From assembly GCF_001424665.1 (NCBI RefSeq), contig NZ_LMQS01000004.1:313680-377679 (forward strand): DNA of 64,000 bases, read 5' to 3'. Positions within the stretch are counted from its first letter, which is position 1; each line of letters begins with the position of its first letter. The DNA is from Methylophilus sp. Leaf416. GTDB taxonomy: Bacteria > Pseudomonadota > Gammaproteobacteria > Burkholderiales > Methylophilaceae. The position numbers and the translations under genes are program-made. The notes under the pieces are model-generated. The model had not been told where the DNA came from, searched no databases, and saw nothing but the letters and a program-made list of their open reading frames with translations. Shown one piece after another: positions 55,933 to 64,000 of this stretch.

Positions 55933-56088
55933 ATGCCCAGAGGATCCAGCCAAAAGCGTGAACGCGAATACGACAAACTAAAAACCGAGTTTAAAAAAGA
56001 GCATCGCTACCCTGGTCGCGAAGAAGAAGTGGCTGCCAGGATTGTGAACAAGCAAAGAAAACATGCAGGTGAAACTAAATCGTCATAA
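55933..56088 (+). CDS. Small basic conserved stress-type protein (51 residues)
   Basis: Begins MPRGSSQKREREYDKLK and is highly charged; the RGSSxKRExxY start and AARIVNKQR middle occur in small proteins often labelled 'plasmid stabilization', which is not a proven role. AGGAG eight bases upstream fixes the ATG at 55933. It lies ahead of a catalase-fold gene. Confidence 0.8.
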   Translation: MPRGSSQKREREYDKLKTEFKKEHRYPGREEEVAARIVNKQRKHAGETKSS

Positions 56089-56224
56089 GCCTTACTAAAC
56101 AAAATACATTTTAATCAATATAAGGTGGATTATCGCCGGATAAAAGCCTGGGTTTCACAGGTAGCAATCATAAAACGTATCAGTAGCGCAGTTGACCTAA
56201 AAGTTTTTGAATAACGTACATAAA

Positions 56225-56252
56225 CAAGTTTGTTTTTACAAACACAAACTTG
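56225..56252. promoter_or_regulatory. Inverted repeat before the y4iL-like gene
   Basis: CAAGTTTG and CAAACTTG (56225-56232 and 56245-56252), with one further base pair, separated by about ten bases and about 22 bases before the ATG. Could be an operator; no known protein is implied. Confidence 0.4.
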
Positions 56253-56274
56253 AGTTTGAGAAGGCGGGGTTTGT

Positions 56275-57381
56275 ATGCAAAAAACTGCGGATATTGGAAT
56301 ATCACCCCTCAACTATCACCCGGCCTATGAAGTGCTGGATGAAAGCGAAACAAAACGAAGAGGGAACCTGCAATATACATTACGGAAAATTTCGGAGACG
56401 AATGACCGTCATTCTGTCTATTCCACGCGCAGTGTGCATACCAGTAGCCATGGCCTGATTTATGGCGAAATGGAAATCTACGACAACCTGCCTGAGCAAC
56501 TGGCACAAGGCATGTTTGCCCAGCCGAAAAAACTGCCATTAGTCATGCGCTTTTCCACGGTACCTGGCGATATACTGAATGACAAACTGTGCACGCCCCG
56601 TAGCCTCGCTATCAAGATTCTCGGGGTAGAAGGTGAACGCCTCAGCGGTAGCGAAGACGCCACTACGCAGAATTTCCTGTTTGTGAATGGCTCCAGCTTT
56701 TTGTCATCCAGCGTGCAGCATTTTCTATCTAACCTGAAAATATTAGCCACTACGGATAACAGCCCGGAATTTAAGGATTTCCTTGCGCAAATTTTGCAAT
56801 CCACCTCCAAATTGATTGACTCCTTGAGTGGCGGCCGACAACGTTTGCTGAATTGCGAGGGTCAACCGGAAACCAATATCCTGGGCGAAACCTATTTCAG
56901 CCAGGATCCCATCCTGTATGGCAACTATATGGCCAAAGTGGCACTGGTGCCGGTTGCGCCTGCCCTGCTCGCACTTACCAACAAGCCGGTGGATATCAGT
57001 TTTGCCTCTGACAGCCTGAAAAAATCGGTCGTCGATTTCTTTATCACCAACACTGCAGTATGGGAGTTGCGGGTGCAGCTTTGCACCGATATCAACAAAA
57101 TGCCAATTGAAGACGCTACTGTGATCTGGTCAGAAGAGGTCTCTCCTTACCTGCCGATTGCCAGGATTACCGCCAAACCGCAAATAGCCTGGAGCCCTTA
57201 CCGCTCCAAAGTAGTGGATAGCGGTATGATGTTCTCTCCATGGCATGGCATCAAATCCCACCGGCCACTGGGTTCGGTGACGCGTTTAAGGAAAATGACT
57301 TACGAAATGTCCAAAAGCGCCAGCAGTATCCCGGGCGCGAAAACGATATCCGAACCTACGAATCTTGATGATTTGTGCTGA
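56275..57381 (+). CDS. Catalase-fold protein (y4iL-like)
   Basis: 368 residues. HSVYSTRSVHTSSHGLIYGE carries the likely catalytic His; LVMRFSTVPGDI and FSPWHGIKSHRPLGSVTR are typical of catalase relatives of the y4iL type, which lack the catalase C-terminal extension. Peroxide activity is not proven. Start ATG 56275 follows AAGGCGGGG. It is convergent with mxaL, with a shared terminator. Confidence 0.8.
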   Translation: MQKTADIGISPLNYHPAYEVLDESETKRRGNLQYTLRKISETNDRHSVYSTRSVHTSSHGLIYGEMEIYDNLPEQLAQGMFAQPKKLPLVMRFSTVPGDILNDKLCTPRSLAIKILGVEGERLSGSEDATTQNFLFVNGSSFLSSSVQHFLSNLKILATTDNSPEFKDFLAQILQSTSKLIDSLSGGRQRLLNCEGQPETNILGETYFSQDPILYGNYMAKVALVPVAPALLALTNKPVDISFASDSLKKSVVDFFITNTAVWELRVQLCTDINKMPIEDATVIWSEEVSPYLPIARITAKPQIAWSPYRSKVVDSGMMFSPWHGIKSHRPLGSVTRLRKMTYEMSKSASSIPGAKTISEPTNLDDLC

Positions 57382-57405
57382 TACTGAATAAAAACTTCGG
57401 CATTA

Positions 57406-57433
57406 AAAACGGCGACCAATGGGTCGCCGTTTT
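57406..57433. terminator. Bidirectional terminator between the y4iL-like gene and mxaL
   Basis: Twelve-base stem AAAACGGCGACC/GGTCGCCGTTTT with a four-base loop, with A-run before and T-run after, so it can act in both directions. Confidence 0.88.
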
Positions 57434-57445
57434 ATTTAGCTGTTG

Positions 57446-58411
57446 TTACACCGCAGGCTGTCCACGCAAGCGATATGCCAGTAAATCGGGCAAATAGGTC
57501 GCGATGACCATCAGCGCTGCCAAGATCAGGAACAACCATTTCACGGAATAGCTGGTCACGAACTTGGCTGCCGGTGTTTGCGATTGCACAAACTCATAAA
57601 ACGCCGGTTGGTCTACACCTGCCACATACTGGCCTTTGATATCAGTCGCCAGTTCTTTCAAATGCTCCACATCCTGGCTGGATAAATAGCGGTCAAACTC
57701 GGCATAGGCCACCGGTGGGTCGGGGTCATCTTTACTGGCGTCATTGTAATTGACACCACCACCCGCGCTTTCAGCAGCGGCATCTGTCCCCCAGTAACCG
57801 ATAAACTTGTTATTGGCATTAAAGCGCTTGATCGGTGAAGGCTCGGTGCTGCCGACGCCGACAAAAATCACATTCTTGCCTATGCGAACATCACTGATAT
57901 CCAGCTTGTTGATGCCATTGGCTTTCGGTGCTTCATCACCATCGGTAAAAAACAGCATCTGCGCCGGAATATTCAGGTAATCGAACGTCGCCTCCGCCGC
58001 TTTCACGCCAAACGTCATACGGCTGTTGCCGCTCCACGCCATGCGCCATTCCAGGTGATTAATGCTATCGGTAATGATATCGAAGTTAGCGCATACTTCC
58101 AGTGGCATAAATAACAGGGCTACATTTTCGGCAGCAAATACACCGACGCTGACATAGGTGCCGCAAGGTGAGGTTTTCACCACCTGCTTCATCAGATGCT
58201 GGGTATAGGCTAAGCGTGTCGCCGGCTTATCGCCGATCTTCATATCCTCCGCATTCATACTCTGCGAGATATCGGCCAGCAGCAGATAGTTATGCACTTC
58301 CTGCTTGAGCTGGATTTCCGGCTTCACCAACGCTAATACCAGGAAAGCCGCTGCAGCCAGCAAAAAGACCGTTTCGTAGTTTTGTTTCAGGCGGTTATAC
58401 AGTCGCTTCAT
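57446..58411 (-). CDS. mxaL: MxaL, von Willebrand A-type methanol-oxidation accessory protein
   Basis: 321 residues: an N-terminal helix (about 15-29), a VWA domain with the metal site DISQS in LLADISQSMNAED, and a C-terminal helix (about 290-312). It overlaps mxaK (ATGA). Needed for methanol dehydrogenase assembly (calcium insertion) in model methylotrophs. Last gene here; no mxaD follows. Confidence 0.85.
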   Translation of the reverse strand: MKRLYNRLKQNYETVFLLAAAAFLVLALVKPEIQLKQEVHNYLLLADISQSMNAEDMKIGDKPATRLAYTQHLMKQVVKTSPCGTYVSVGVFAAENVALLFMPLEVCANFDIITDSINHLEWRMAWSGNSRMTFGVKAAEATFDYLNIPAQMLFFTDGDEAPKANGINKLDISDVRIGKNVIFVGVGSTEPSPIKRFNANNKFIGYWGTDAAAESAGGGVNYNDASKDDPDPPVAYAEFDRYLSSQDVEHLKELATDIKGQYVAGVDQPAFYEFVQSQTPAAKFVTSYSVKWLFLILAALMVIATYLPDLLAYRLRGQPAV

Positions 58412-58986
58412 GGCAAACCCTGTGGCAAGTTGCTGATTTCCAGGCCGGAAGGATCCTGCGGCACGGTTTTAATATGCCTGGGAATCACGCCGTGCAATAA
58501 GCTCAGATTGAATTTGGCTGCCTGGTTGGCCGGATTTAACCTGAGCGCCTGCTCGTAAGAAGCGCGCGCCTGCAGGTAATCAAACTTTGCCTGTTCCTGG
58601 ATAGATCCATCGGCTTCTACCAGACGTTGCAAGCCTGAGCGGAACAGGTGGTTAGCGATATTGAATTGAATCTGCGATTTCAGGTTCTGGTCAGGTTCAA
58701 AGCCATGCTCATCCTGTTTTTTTGGCGCTTCCAGCAATTGGCCAAAATTCTGGCTGGCATGCTTGAAGTTGCCGGTTTTCCCTTGCTGGTAAGCATCGGC
58801 AAATTTCCGGTGAAATGCAAACTGGTCACCATCCAGCACCTCGCCGCTTTGCAAAGTGCTATTGGCCCTGGCAATCTGACTGACCTTGAAGCCTTCGTAC
58901 ACACTGCCGACCAGACCAACGAAAAAGAGCAATCCCAGCACCTGGTTTTTACGCGTTAAACGTGTGTGCGTTATATGGTTTTTCAT
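58408..58986 (-). CDS. mxaK: MxaK, membrane protein with TPR-like region
   Basis: 192 residues: an N-terminal helix (VLGLLFFVGLVGSVYEG), then a TPR-like helical region (YEQALRLNPANQAAKFNLSLLHG) near the C-terminus. Overlaps mxaC by four bases. Position between two VWA proteins fits the mxaACKL order. Confidence 0.8.
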   Translation of the reverse strand: MKNHITHTRLTRKNQVLGLLFFVGLVGSVYEGFKVSQIARANSTLQSGEVLDGDQFAFHRKFADAYQQGKTGNFKHASQNFGQLLEAPKKQDEHGFEPDQNLKSQIQFNIANHLFRSGLQRLVEADGSIQEQAKFDYLQARASYEQALRLNPANQAAKFNLSLLHGVIPRHIKTVPQDPSGLEISNLPQGLP

Positions 58987-59948
58987 TCATATACCCTCAA
59001 ATTTTTAATGCCCAGGATCAACAACACCAGCACCAGTGCACTGATCACAAATATGTTCGAATAATCAAATCCGGCGATGGTTTCGGTATATTTAATGACT
59101 TTTTTCTCACGTGTATCAATGTCATTAATCGCCGACTGCAAGGTTTCCGGATTGTCCGCTTCGTAGGCTTTGTATTTCAGCCCCAGTGACTGGAAGTACT
59201 TATGCAGAACAATAGAGTTAGGCGTGCGCCCTTCGTCATATTGCTCTTTGGAGAAAATACTCGCCTCGCCCGGCTCGCGTAACATGATCCAGTAGATACT
59301 CAGCTTGCGGCTCTTCAGGCGCTCGCTGAGCAGAAATTTCACGCGTGGACTGAGCTTACCGGCACCATCTGACAGCAAAATCACGGCACGGGAACCTGAG
59401 TTCTGGATGTTATCGAACAGGCCCACCGCTTCGGTCAACCCGGCGCCGATATTGGTCTGGTTTAACGACGGGCTGGTTGCCGCCACAATCGCGGCATGGA
59501 TCGCATCGCGGTTGGTGGTGATTTTGATGCCGTATAACGCCGAGTTAGTGAAGCCGACCACACCCATCATGTCGTTTGGCCGCGAATCAATAAATTGCGT
59601 GATGATGCGGCGCGCGGTGGCGGATTTGATCTCCGCCACATGGCCGGACGAATCACCGGCAAACGGGTGATCCATACTGACGCTACGATCTATCACCATC
59701 ACCGTTTGCGCACCCTTGCCTACCCGCTGCACCTGTTCATCAGAACCTCTGGGCGCAGCCAGTGCAATCACAATACACAGCAACAGCAAAGACATCACCA
59801 CCTTGACCGCCAGATTCAGCCGGTCAGAAAACAGGTCTTCAGGCATAAGATCCAGCCAGCTGTAATGCTGGCCTTGGTGGCCTTTTAGCCAGAACGGCAG
59901 CAGCGCAATTGGCAGCAGCGCAAATGCCCACGGATGCAAAATAATCAT
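58983..59948 (-). CDS. mxaC: MxaC, VWA-domain membrane protein
   Basis: 321 residues from ATG 59948, which overlaps the mxaA stop (ATGA); a TTG at 59966 would add six. N-terminal helices MIILHPWAFALLPIALLPFWLKG and VVMSLLLLCIVIALA, a VWA domain with DRSVSMDHP (DxSxS), and a C-terminal helix (ISALVLVLLILG). Confidence 0.85.
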   Translation of the reverse strand: MIILHPWAFALLPIALLPFWLKGHQGQHYSWLDLMPEDLFSDRLNLAVKVVMSLLLLCIVIALAAPRGSDEQVQRVGKGAQTVMVIDRSVSMDHPFAGDSSGHVAEIKSATARRIITQFIDSRPNDMMGVVGFTNSALYGIKITTNRDAIHAAIVAATSPSLNQTNIGAGLTEAVGLFDNIQNSGSRAVILLSDGAGKLSPRVKFLLSERLKSRKLSIYWIMLREPGEASIFSKEQYDEGRTPNSIVLHKYFQSLGLKYKAYEADNPETLQSAINDIDTREKKVIKYTETIAGFDYSNIFVISALVLVLLILGIKNLRVYE

Positions 59949-60937
59949 GCTACGCCCCGCTCGCAATCACGCAGCTGCTTGCTGAGCTGCACCAGCTGCG
60001 CAATCACCTGGCGGCTGTCACGCGGTTTGACGTCATACAAGGATTGATTAGACGCTTCAAAAAATTGTGTGATTTCGCTTCGCAAGCCTTTAAAGCCCGG
60101 GCGTAAATTCACGAATTCTTCGATATCCCGCGCAAAGATATTGGCACCATAATGCTGGTTAAATGCCTGGTGCAAATACACCAACGCTTTTTTCTCTTCC
60201 ACCGCCGTTTTTGGTCTGGAAGATTTCGCCAGGCGTTTGAGTTGGCGATGTGCGCGGGCAAACGCGCCGCCCATAAACGGTAACCAGTGACCATCGGCAT
60301 TGATATAAAGCAGCGCTGCCAAACTGGCAACCAGCAAGGTTAAGAACAGGCCCAACCGTTGCTGATCTGCACGGCTATCAATCAACGGTGTTTTAAATTC
60401 AGGCAGGAGATTTTTCCTGGCCGTGGCGGTGCCGCCAGTCACCAATGGTGAGAACCAGAATCCCCAGGCAGGTACTTCTACTGTGCTGGCCGCCGCGCCG
60501 GTGAATGTGAGTTTCTGCGCAGGCAAGTGCATTACGCTGGGGTATGCACTGACAGCAAATACCTGGTAGCTGAGTTGCAAGGTGTATTGAGTGTGGCCGG
60601 ATTGAGGCTGGCTTTGTAACGCCACCCCGACCAACTCAATGCCGTCATGCTTGCTGCCCTTTTTGGGCAAGGCATTTTCGGCCAGTGTCATCGCTGTTGG
60701 CGCCTCCACTACCACCGTCCTGCGCAGTACATCACCAATATGCACACCATTGGTCGATGGCGGATTTTTGACTGTTACCGTCAGTTGCGATACCGGCTTT
60801 TCTGCCTTCACCGTCTCTTCAGCCAGCACGATATGGGCTGTGAATAACAGGCTGGCAACTAGCAACAGACATTGCAGCGGCTTGTGCTTAAGCTTAGTCG
60901 TGACCTTGGTTATGTTTGAAATCTGATTTAGCATCAT
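59945..60937 (-). CDS. mxaA: MxaA, exported methanol-oxidation accessory protein
   Basis: 330 residues: a signal-like N-terminus ending AHIVLAEE, a periplasmic region, a membrane helix (LGLFLTLLVASLAALLYI, about 203-220), and a cytosolic part. Model methylotrophs need MxaA for active enzyme. It is 40 bases after mxaS. Confidence 0.82.
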   Translation of the reverse strand: MMLNQISNITKVTTKLKHKPLQCLLLVASLLFTAHIVLAEETVKAEKPVSQLTVTVKNPPSTNGVHIGDVLRRTVVVEAPTAMTLAENALPKKGSKHDGIELVGVALQSQPQSGHTQYTLQLSYQVFAVSAYPSVMHLPAQKLTFTGAAASTVEVPAWGFWFSPLVTGGTATARKNLLPEFKTPLIDSRADQQRLGLFLTLLVASLAALLYINADGHWLPFMGGAFARAHRQLKRLAKSSRPKTAVEEKKALVYLHQAFNQHYGANIFARDIEEFVNLRPGFKGLRSEITQFFEASNQSLYDVKPRDSRQVIAQLVQLSKQLRDCERGVA

Positions 60938-60977
60938 TGTCTAATTCGCTTATTTAATCGTGTCAAAGTGGCTTGCT

Positions 60978-61883
60978 TTACAGGGCCTGCTCAAAATAAT
61001 GCGTCATCAGTTCCGGCCGGTAATCGCCGTGCATGAACAACGCCGGGCTGTCAAAGCGCAAAAACAAGGCTTCCAGCGCCAGCCTGCGCGCATTGAACGC
61101 ATCCACGAATTTGGCCTTTACCTCGCTACGGAAAAACAGTGTGCGGTTGCGCCCGGTTTCCAGGTCTATCATGGTGCCAAAGCCAAACTTGGGCAGCTTT
61201 TTGTATTCCTCATCGTTCCACAACACAACCGGGATCACCTTGTGCGCCGACATCGCTGACAAGGTTTTTTCAATCACACTGAGCGGCATATGGAAGTCTG
61301 ATATCCAGAACACCAGCGCCCGCGTCTGGCCTAAAAAGTTAGGCATATCCGCCACACCTTCCACCCCTATGCGCAGATGCTGGTAGTCATGCAACATGGC
61401 GATAGTGGCTTTGCTCTGGTGCAGGTTGCGGCTTAACGGCAAGGTGTAGTCTTCAAGCACCTGCTGGTTATAACCGATAAACCCGAACAAATCGCCGGCG
61501 TGATAAGCCGAATTCGCCACTGCCGTCGCGACTTCCATCGCGGTATCCAGCTTGCGCTTGTGCCCGCGAAACTGCATGGAACTGGATAAATCGCACACCG
61601 CATAAATCGGCGTGGTGCTGTCCTGGTTAAATTGCCGCACCTTCACCTGCTCAAACGGGTCGCGTATGGTCTGGCGCAAGTCCATACGCCGCGCATCCGG
61701 GTAATCCACCAAATTCACCGTACCGCGGTAATCTGAACCGATGCCGCGCTGCGTGCCTGGATGATCCCCCAGCTGTATGCTGTCCGACTTCCAGCCGATC
61801 ACATACTCAAACGGCTGTGCATAGCCAGCTTCATCGACCAGCGCCGGCGCTTTCTTATCAGCTTTTTTGAATGAACGTAGCAT
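60978..61883 (-). CDS. mxaS: MxaS, DUF58-type protein
   Basis: 301 residues with a DUF58/VWA-like core (YAVCDLSSSMQFRGHKR, metal-site-like DLSSS). No membrane helix is seen. It follows mxaR by 24 bases, and MoxR/DUF58 pairs are common partners. Confidence 0.85.
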   Translation of the reverse strand: MLRSFKKADKKAPALVDEAGYAQPFEYVIGWKSDSIQLGDHPGTQRGIGSDYRGTVNLVDYPDARRMDLRQTIRDPFEQVKVRQFNQDSTTPIYAVCDLSSSMQFRGHKRKLDTAMEVATAVANSAYHAGDLFGFIGYNQQVLEDYTLPLSRNLHQSKATIAMLHDYQHLRIGVEGVADMPNFLGQTRALVFWISDFHMPLSVIEKTLSAMSAHKVIPVVLWNDEEYKKLPKFGFGTMIDLETGRNRTLFFRSEVKAKFVDAFNARRLALEALFLRFDSPALFMHGDYRPELMTHYFEQAL

Positions 61884-61907
61884 GTGGGTTTTTCTTTCAA
61901 TGCCTGC

Positions 61908-62957
61908 TTAGGCCGCTTTGCTGAAGGTCAGGCTAGGTACCGCAATCGTGCGGATGATGTTATTGGTCAACTCACGCGCCAGTGCCGTCCTGCGGTTTTC
62001 ATACGCGGCATTGAACACCAGCCGGTGCGAGATCACTTCGTGGAACACGGCATGAATATCTTCCGGATACAAACTGTCACGGCCATTCAGCCAGGCATTC
62101 ACACGCGCCGCTTTCATCAGCATACCCATGCCGCGCGGGCTGGCCCCGGCCTGGATCAACCGCGAGATATCGACACTATCCATGGTCACGCCAAATTTTT
62201 CCGGGTTCACCGTCGCATCCCACAAATCCATGGTGTACTCCTCCAGCACATCGCTGGATTGAATGTGGTCTTGCAAGCGGTCTGAAAACGCATTCAGCTG
62301 GTCGAATTTGAGGATATCGCTTTCCACCTGTTGCGTCAGTTTTTCGGCATGCTGGAACTTGGTATTGAATACCAGTGATTTTTTCAGCTCGCGGTCAGCG
62401 GGAATCTCAATCGGGATTTCCATCATGAAACGGTCACGCGCCGCAGAAGGGATTTCAAACGTCTCGTTCTTCTCCACCTGGTTACGGTCGGCAAACACAA
62501 TCATGTGCGGCATGCGGTATTCTTTTTTGAACGCGCTGATATGACGCTCGGCCATCACCCGCAGCATCAGGGCATGCACCTGTGGCCGTGCACGGTTGAT
62601 CTCGTTAAAGAAAAACACAGACAAGTTTTCACCCGCGCGCAACAACGGGCCTTCATCAATCTGCGGACGTCCGTCCGGGCCGAGGAAGGTGTGGTAAATC
62701 AGGTCATTCGGCATCAGGTCCACCGTGCCTTCGATCCGCTCGTAAGCGCCACCGATACCGCGCGCAATGGATTGCAGCAAGGTGGTTTTACCCACGCCGA
62801 CGCCGCCATCCAGCAACACATGACCACGGGCAAAAATCGCAATGTTCATCAAACGAATGGCTTTGCTCTGACCGACAATCACCTGGTTGACCTGCTTTTC
62901 CAGGTTGAGTGCATGGTTACGCCAATCTGCCAATTGAATATCCAGAGGAGCTGACAT
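61908..62957 (-). CDS. mxaR: MxaR, MoxR-family AAA+ ATPase
   Basis: 349 residues. Walker A LLDGGVGVGKTTLLQ, FFNEINRARPQVHALML (Walker B), and the sensor region MEIPIEIPADRE identify MoxR. It leads the mxaRSACKL operon and probably helps metal insertion into methanol dehydrogenase. It is divergent from a MocR-type gene. Confidence 0.9.
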   Translation of the reverse strand: MSAPLDIQLADWRNHALNLEKQVNQVIVGQSKAIRLMNIAIFARGHVLLDGGVGVGKTTLLQSIARGIGGAYERIEGTVDLMPNDLIYHTFLGPDGRPQIDEGPLLRAGENLSVFFFNEINRARPQVHALMLRVMAERHISAFKKEYRMPHMIVFADRNQVEKNETFEIPSAARDRFMMEIPIEIPADRELKKSLVFNTKFQHAEKLTQQVESDILKFDQLNAFSDRLQDHIQSSDVLEEYTMDLWDATVNPEKFGVTMDSVDISRLIQAGASPRGMGMLMKAARVNAWLNGRDSLYPEDIHAVFHEVISHRLVFNAAYENRRTALARELTNNIIRTIAVPSLTFSKAA

Positions 62958-63004
62958 GAATGTTTCCTTTAATAGAATGTTTCAAAAATGTAACAGAATG
63001 TAAC

Positions 63005-63080
63005 TAGTCCACAATCCTCCAGTTTTGAGAACATTGCTGGTCCAGTTAAATATGCGATATAGTGAAGGTTACATAGTCCA
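63005..63080. promoter_or_regulatory. Three phased TRGTCCA direct repeats
   Basis: TAGTCCA at 63005-63011, TGGTCCA at 63038-63044 and TAGTCCA at 63074-63080, in the same orientation 33 and 36 bases apart. Direct repeats of this kind are how MocR-type regulators often bind. They lie between mxaR and the MocR gene and could control both. Confidence 0.65.
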
Positions 63081-63150
63081 GATTTTTAGCAATAGCTAGG
63101 GATTTTTTCCCGCTGTTTGAAATGTTCAGGGGTCGAGGGAGGCGTGAAAA

Positions 63151-64000
63151 ATGCTACGTTCGTGGAGTCTTAAATTAACCATTACCGACACTTCCGGCTT
63201 GCCGGTCTATCTGCAGATTGCGCAGCAGATCATGGAAGAAATCCAGCGTGGCCGCCTGGCGCCCTCCACCGCCATGCCAGGCACGCGCGAACTGGCAGAG
63301 AAACTGCAGGTCAACCGCAAAACGGTGATCCTGGCCTATGATGAACTGATCGCCCAGGGCTGGCTGGTGTCCGAGCAACGCCGGGGCTCATTCGTTTCCG
63401 CCAACCTGCCCAACTTCAACGCACAACCGCAAACCGCCAAAACCAGCAAACAGCCCGCCAATGTGGTCGAAGGGCCAACGCATCCGCTGTTGAACTACCA
63501 GTCTCCGGAAGCCGGCGTGATTGATTTTAATGATGGCATCCCTGACTCGCGGCTGATCCCGTTCAATATCCTGTCCCGCGCCTTCCGCCATGCCTTGATC
63601 GGCTCCAGCAAAAATCTGGGTTACGGCGACCCGCGCGGCACGCTGGCATTGCGGCAATCGATTGCCACCATGCTGAATATGGAAAGAGGCCTGAGCGTAG
63701 CTATCGACCAGATCTGTATCGCGCGCGGCAGCCAGATGGGTATCTTCCTGGCGGCGCGTGTGTTAACCAGGCCGAATGATTATGTAGTGGTAGAACAGTT
63801 GAGCTACCCGGCGGCGAAAGAAGCCTTCAGGTCCTGCGGTGCCAATATCCTTACCGTAGGGCAAGACAAGCATGGCATTGATGTCGTCGCGCTGGAAAAA
63901 CTGTGCAAGCAGCACACTATCCGCGCCATTTATGTTACGCCGCACCATCAGTTTCCCACTACCGTGATCATGACGGCGGAACGCCGCCTGAAGTTGCTGA
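63151..64000 (+). CDS. MocR-type (GntR/aminotransferase) regulator, 3' end cut by window
   Basis: 283 residues visible. The N-terminal GntR helix-turn-helix (YLQIAQQIMEEIQRGRLAPSTAMPGTRELAEKL, then RKTVILAYDELIAQGWL and RRGSFV) is linked to a fold-type I aminotransferase-like domain (INFND then GYGDPRGTLALRQSI, IARGSQMGIFLAARVL, YVTPHHQFP). The PLP Lys lies beyond the edge. GGGAGG upstream fixes the ATG 63151. It may use PLP and an amine as signals, and its neighbour suggests control of the mxa operon. Confidence 0.88.
   Translation, partial: MLRSWSLKLTITDTSGLPVYLQIAQQIMEEIQRGRLAPSTAMPGTRELAEKLQVNRKTVILAYDELIAQGWLVSEQRRGSFVSANLPNFNAQPQTAKTSKQPANVVEGPTHPLLNYQSPEAGVIDFNDGIPDSRLIPFNILSRAFRHALIGSSKNLGYGDPRGTLALRQSIATMLNMERGLSVAIDQICIARGSQMGIFLAARVLTRPNDYVVVEQLSYPAAKEAFRSCGANILTVGQDKHGIDVVALEKLCKQHTIRAIYVTPHHQFPTTVIMTAERRLKLL

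Noticed and set aside
1-64000. CRISPR arrays, rRNA and tRNA genes
   Set aside because: No regularly spaced repeats and no tRNA- or rRNA-like segments were seen by eye; a tRNAscan or covariance-model search would be decisive.

Overview
The window reads as chromosomal DNA of a methylotrophic betaproteobacterium, most likely of the family Methylophilaceae. The evidence is a mxaRSACKL methanol-dehydrogenase accessory operon, a stand-alone pqqA gene, and housekeeping blocks in betaproteobacterial style (hemC-hemD, algZ-algR, argH, rph-rdgB, yicC, gmk-rpoZ-spoT-recG). Genus-level assignment cannot be made from this window. Almost all of it is dense protein-coding sequence. I saw no rRNA, tRNA or CRISPR array.

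Layout. 1-1.4 kb: a secreted catalase-family peroxidase (cut by the window edge) behind an OhrR/MarR-type regulator; each is preceded by a similar small palindrome. 1.5-6.0 kb: a GGDEF/EAL receptor, a cupredoxin and a globin lipoprotein in one operon, divergent from a DUF3034 outer-membrane protein. 6.0-12.6 kb: envelope genes around an orphan pqqA, including a glycosidase-like/WaaP-kinase fusion and an LtaS-like transferase. 12.6-19.3 kb: a lysophospholipid-recycling cluster (aas, amidohydrolase, lplT, and a membrane protein with a permuted papain-like signature) under an ArsR-type regulator. 19.3-26.2 kb: hemC-hemD, an MscS-like helix protein, algZ-algR, argH. 26.2-27.1 kb: non-coding repeats. 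27.1-32.2 kb: hemW, ybbAP and tesA. 32.3-33.3 kb: a lone AT-rich DUF4062 gene. 33.4-38.8 kb: recQ, a small ORF, rdgB, rph, and a PP2C phosphatase with a Ser/Thr kinase.

38.9-50 kb: yicC, a small secreted protein, then the four-gene Anbu system (permuted ATP-grasp, alpha-E, transglutaminase, Anbu protease), followed directly by gmk-rpoZ-spoT-recG. The Anbu operon has a textbook sigma-54 promoter and a near-perfect NtrC site, and its last gene overlaps gmk. 50-56 kb: a second GGDEF/EAL protein, a 254-bp MITE-like element, a small monooxygenase-like protein, a LysR regulator divergent from a pirin gene broken by one amber codon, and a YcaC-type hydrolase. 55.9-57.4 kb: a small basic protein and a y4iL-like catalase-fold protein. 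57.4-63.0 kb: mxaL-K-C-A-S-R on the minus strand, divergent from a MocR-type regulator that runs off the right end. The shared intergenic region holds three phased TRGTCCA repeats.

Themes: PQQ/methanol oxidation (pqqA, mxa genes), envelope and phospholipid repair (aas, lplT, tesA, LtaS-like, WaaP-like), peroxide stress (two catalase-fold proteins, OhrR), c-di-GMP signalling (two proteins with opposite domain degeneracy) and nitrogen-controlled peptide metabolism (Anbu). The strongest leads are the nitrogen-type control of the Anbu operon coupled to gmk, the MocR-type repeats in front of an mxa operon lacking structural genes, and the globin/cupredoxin/EAL module.
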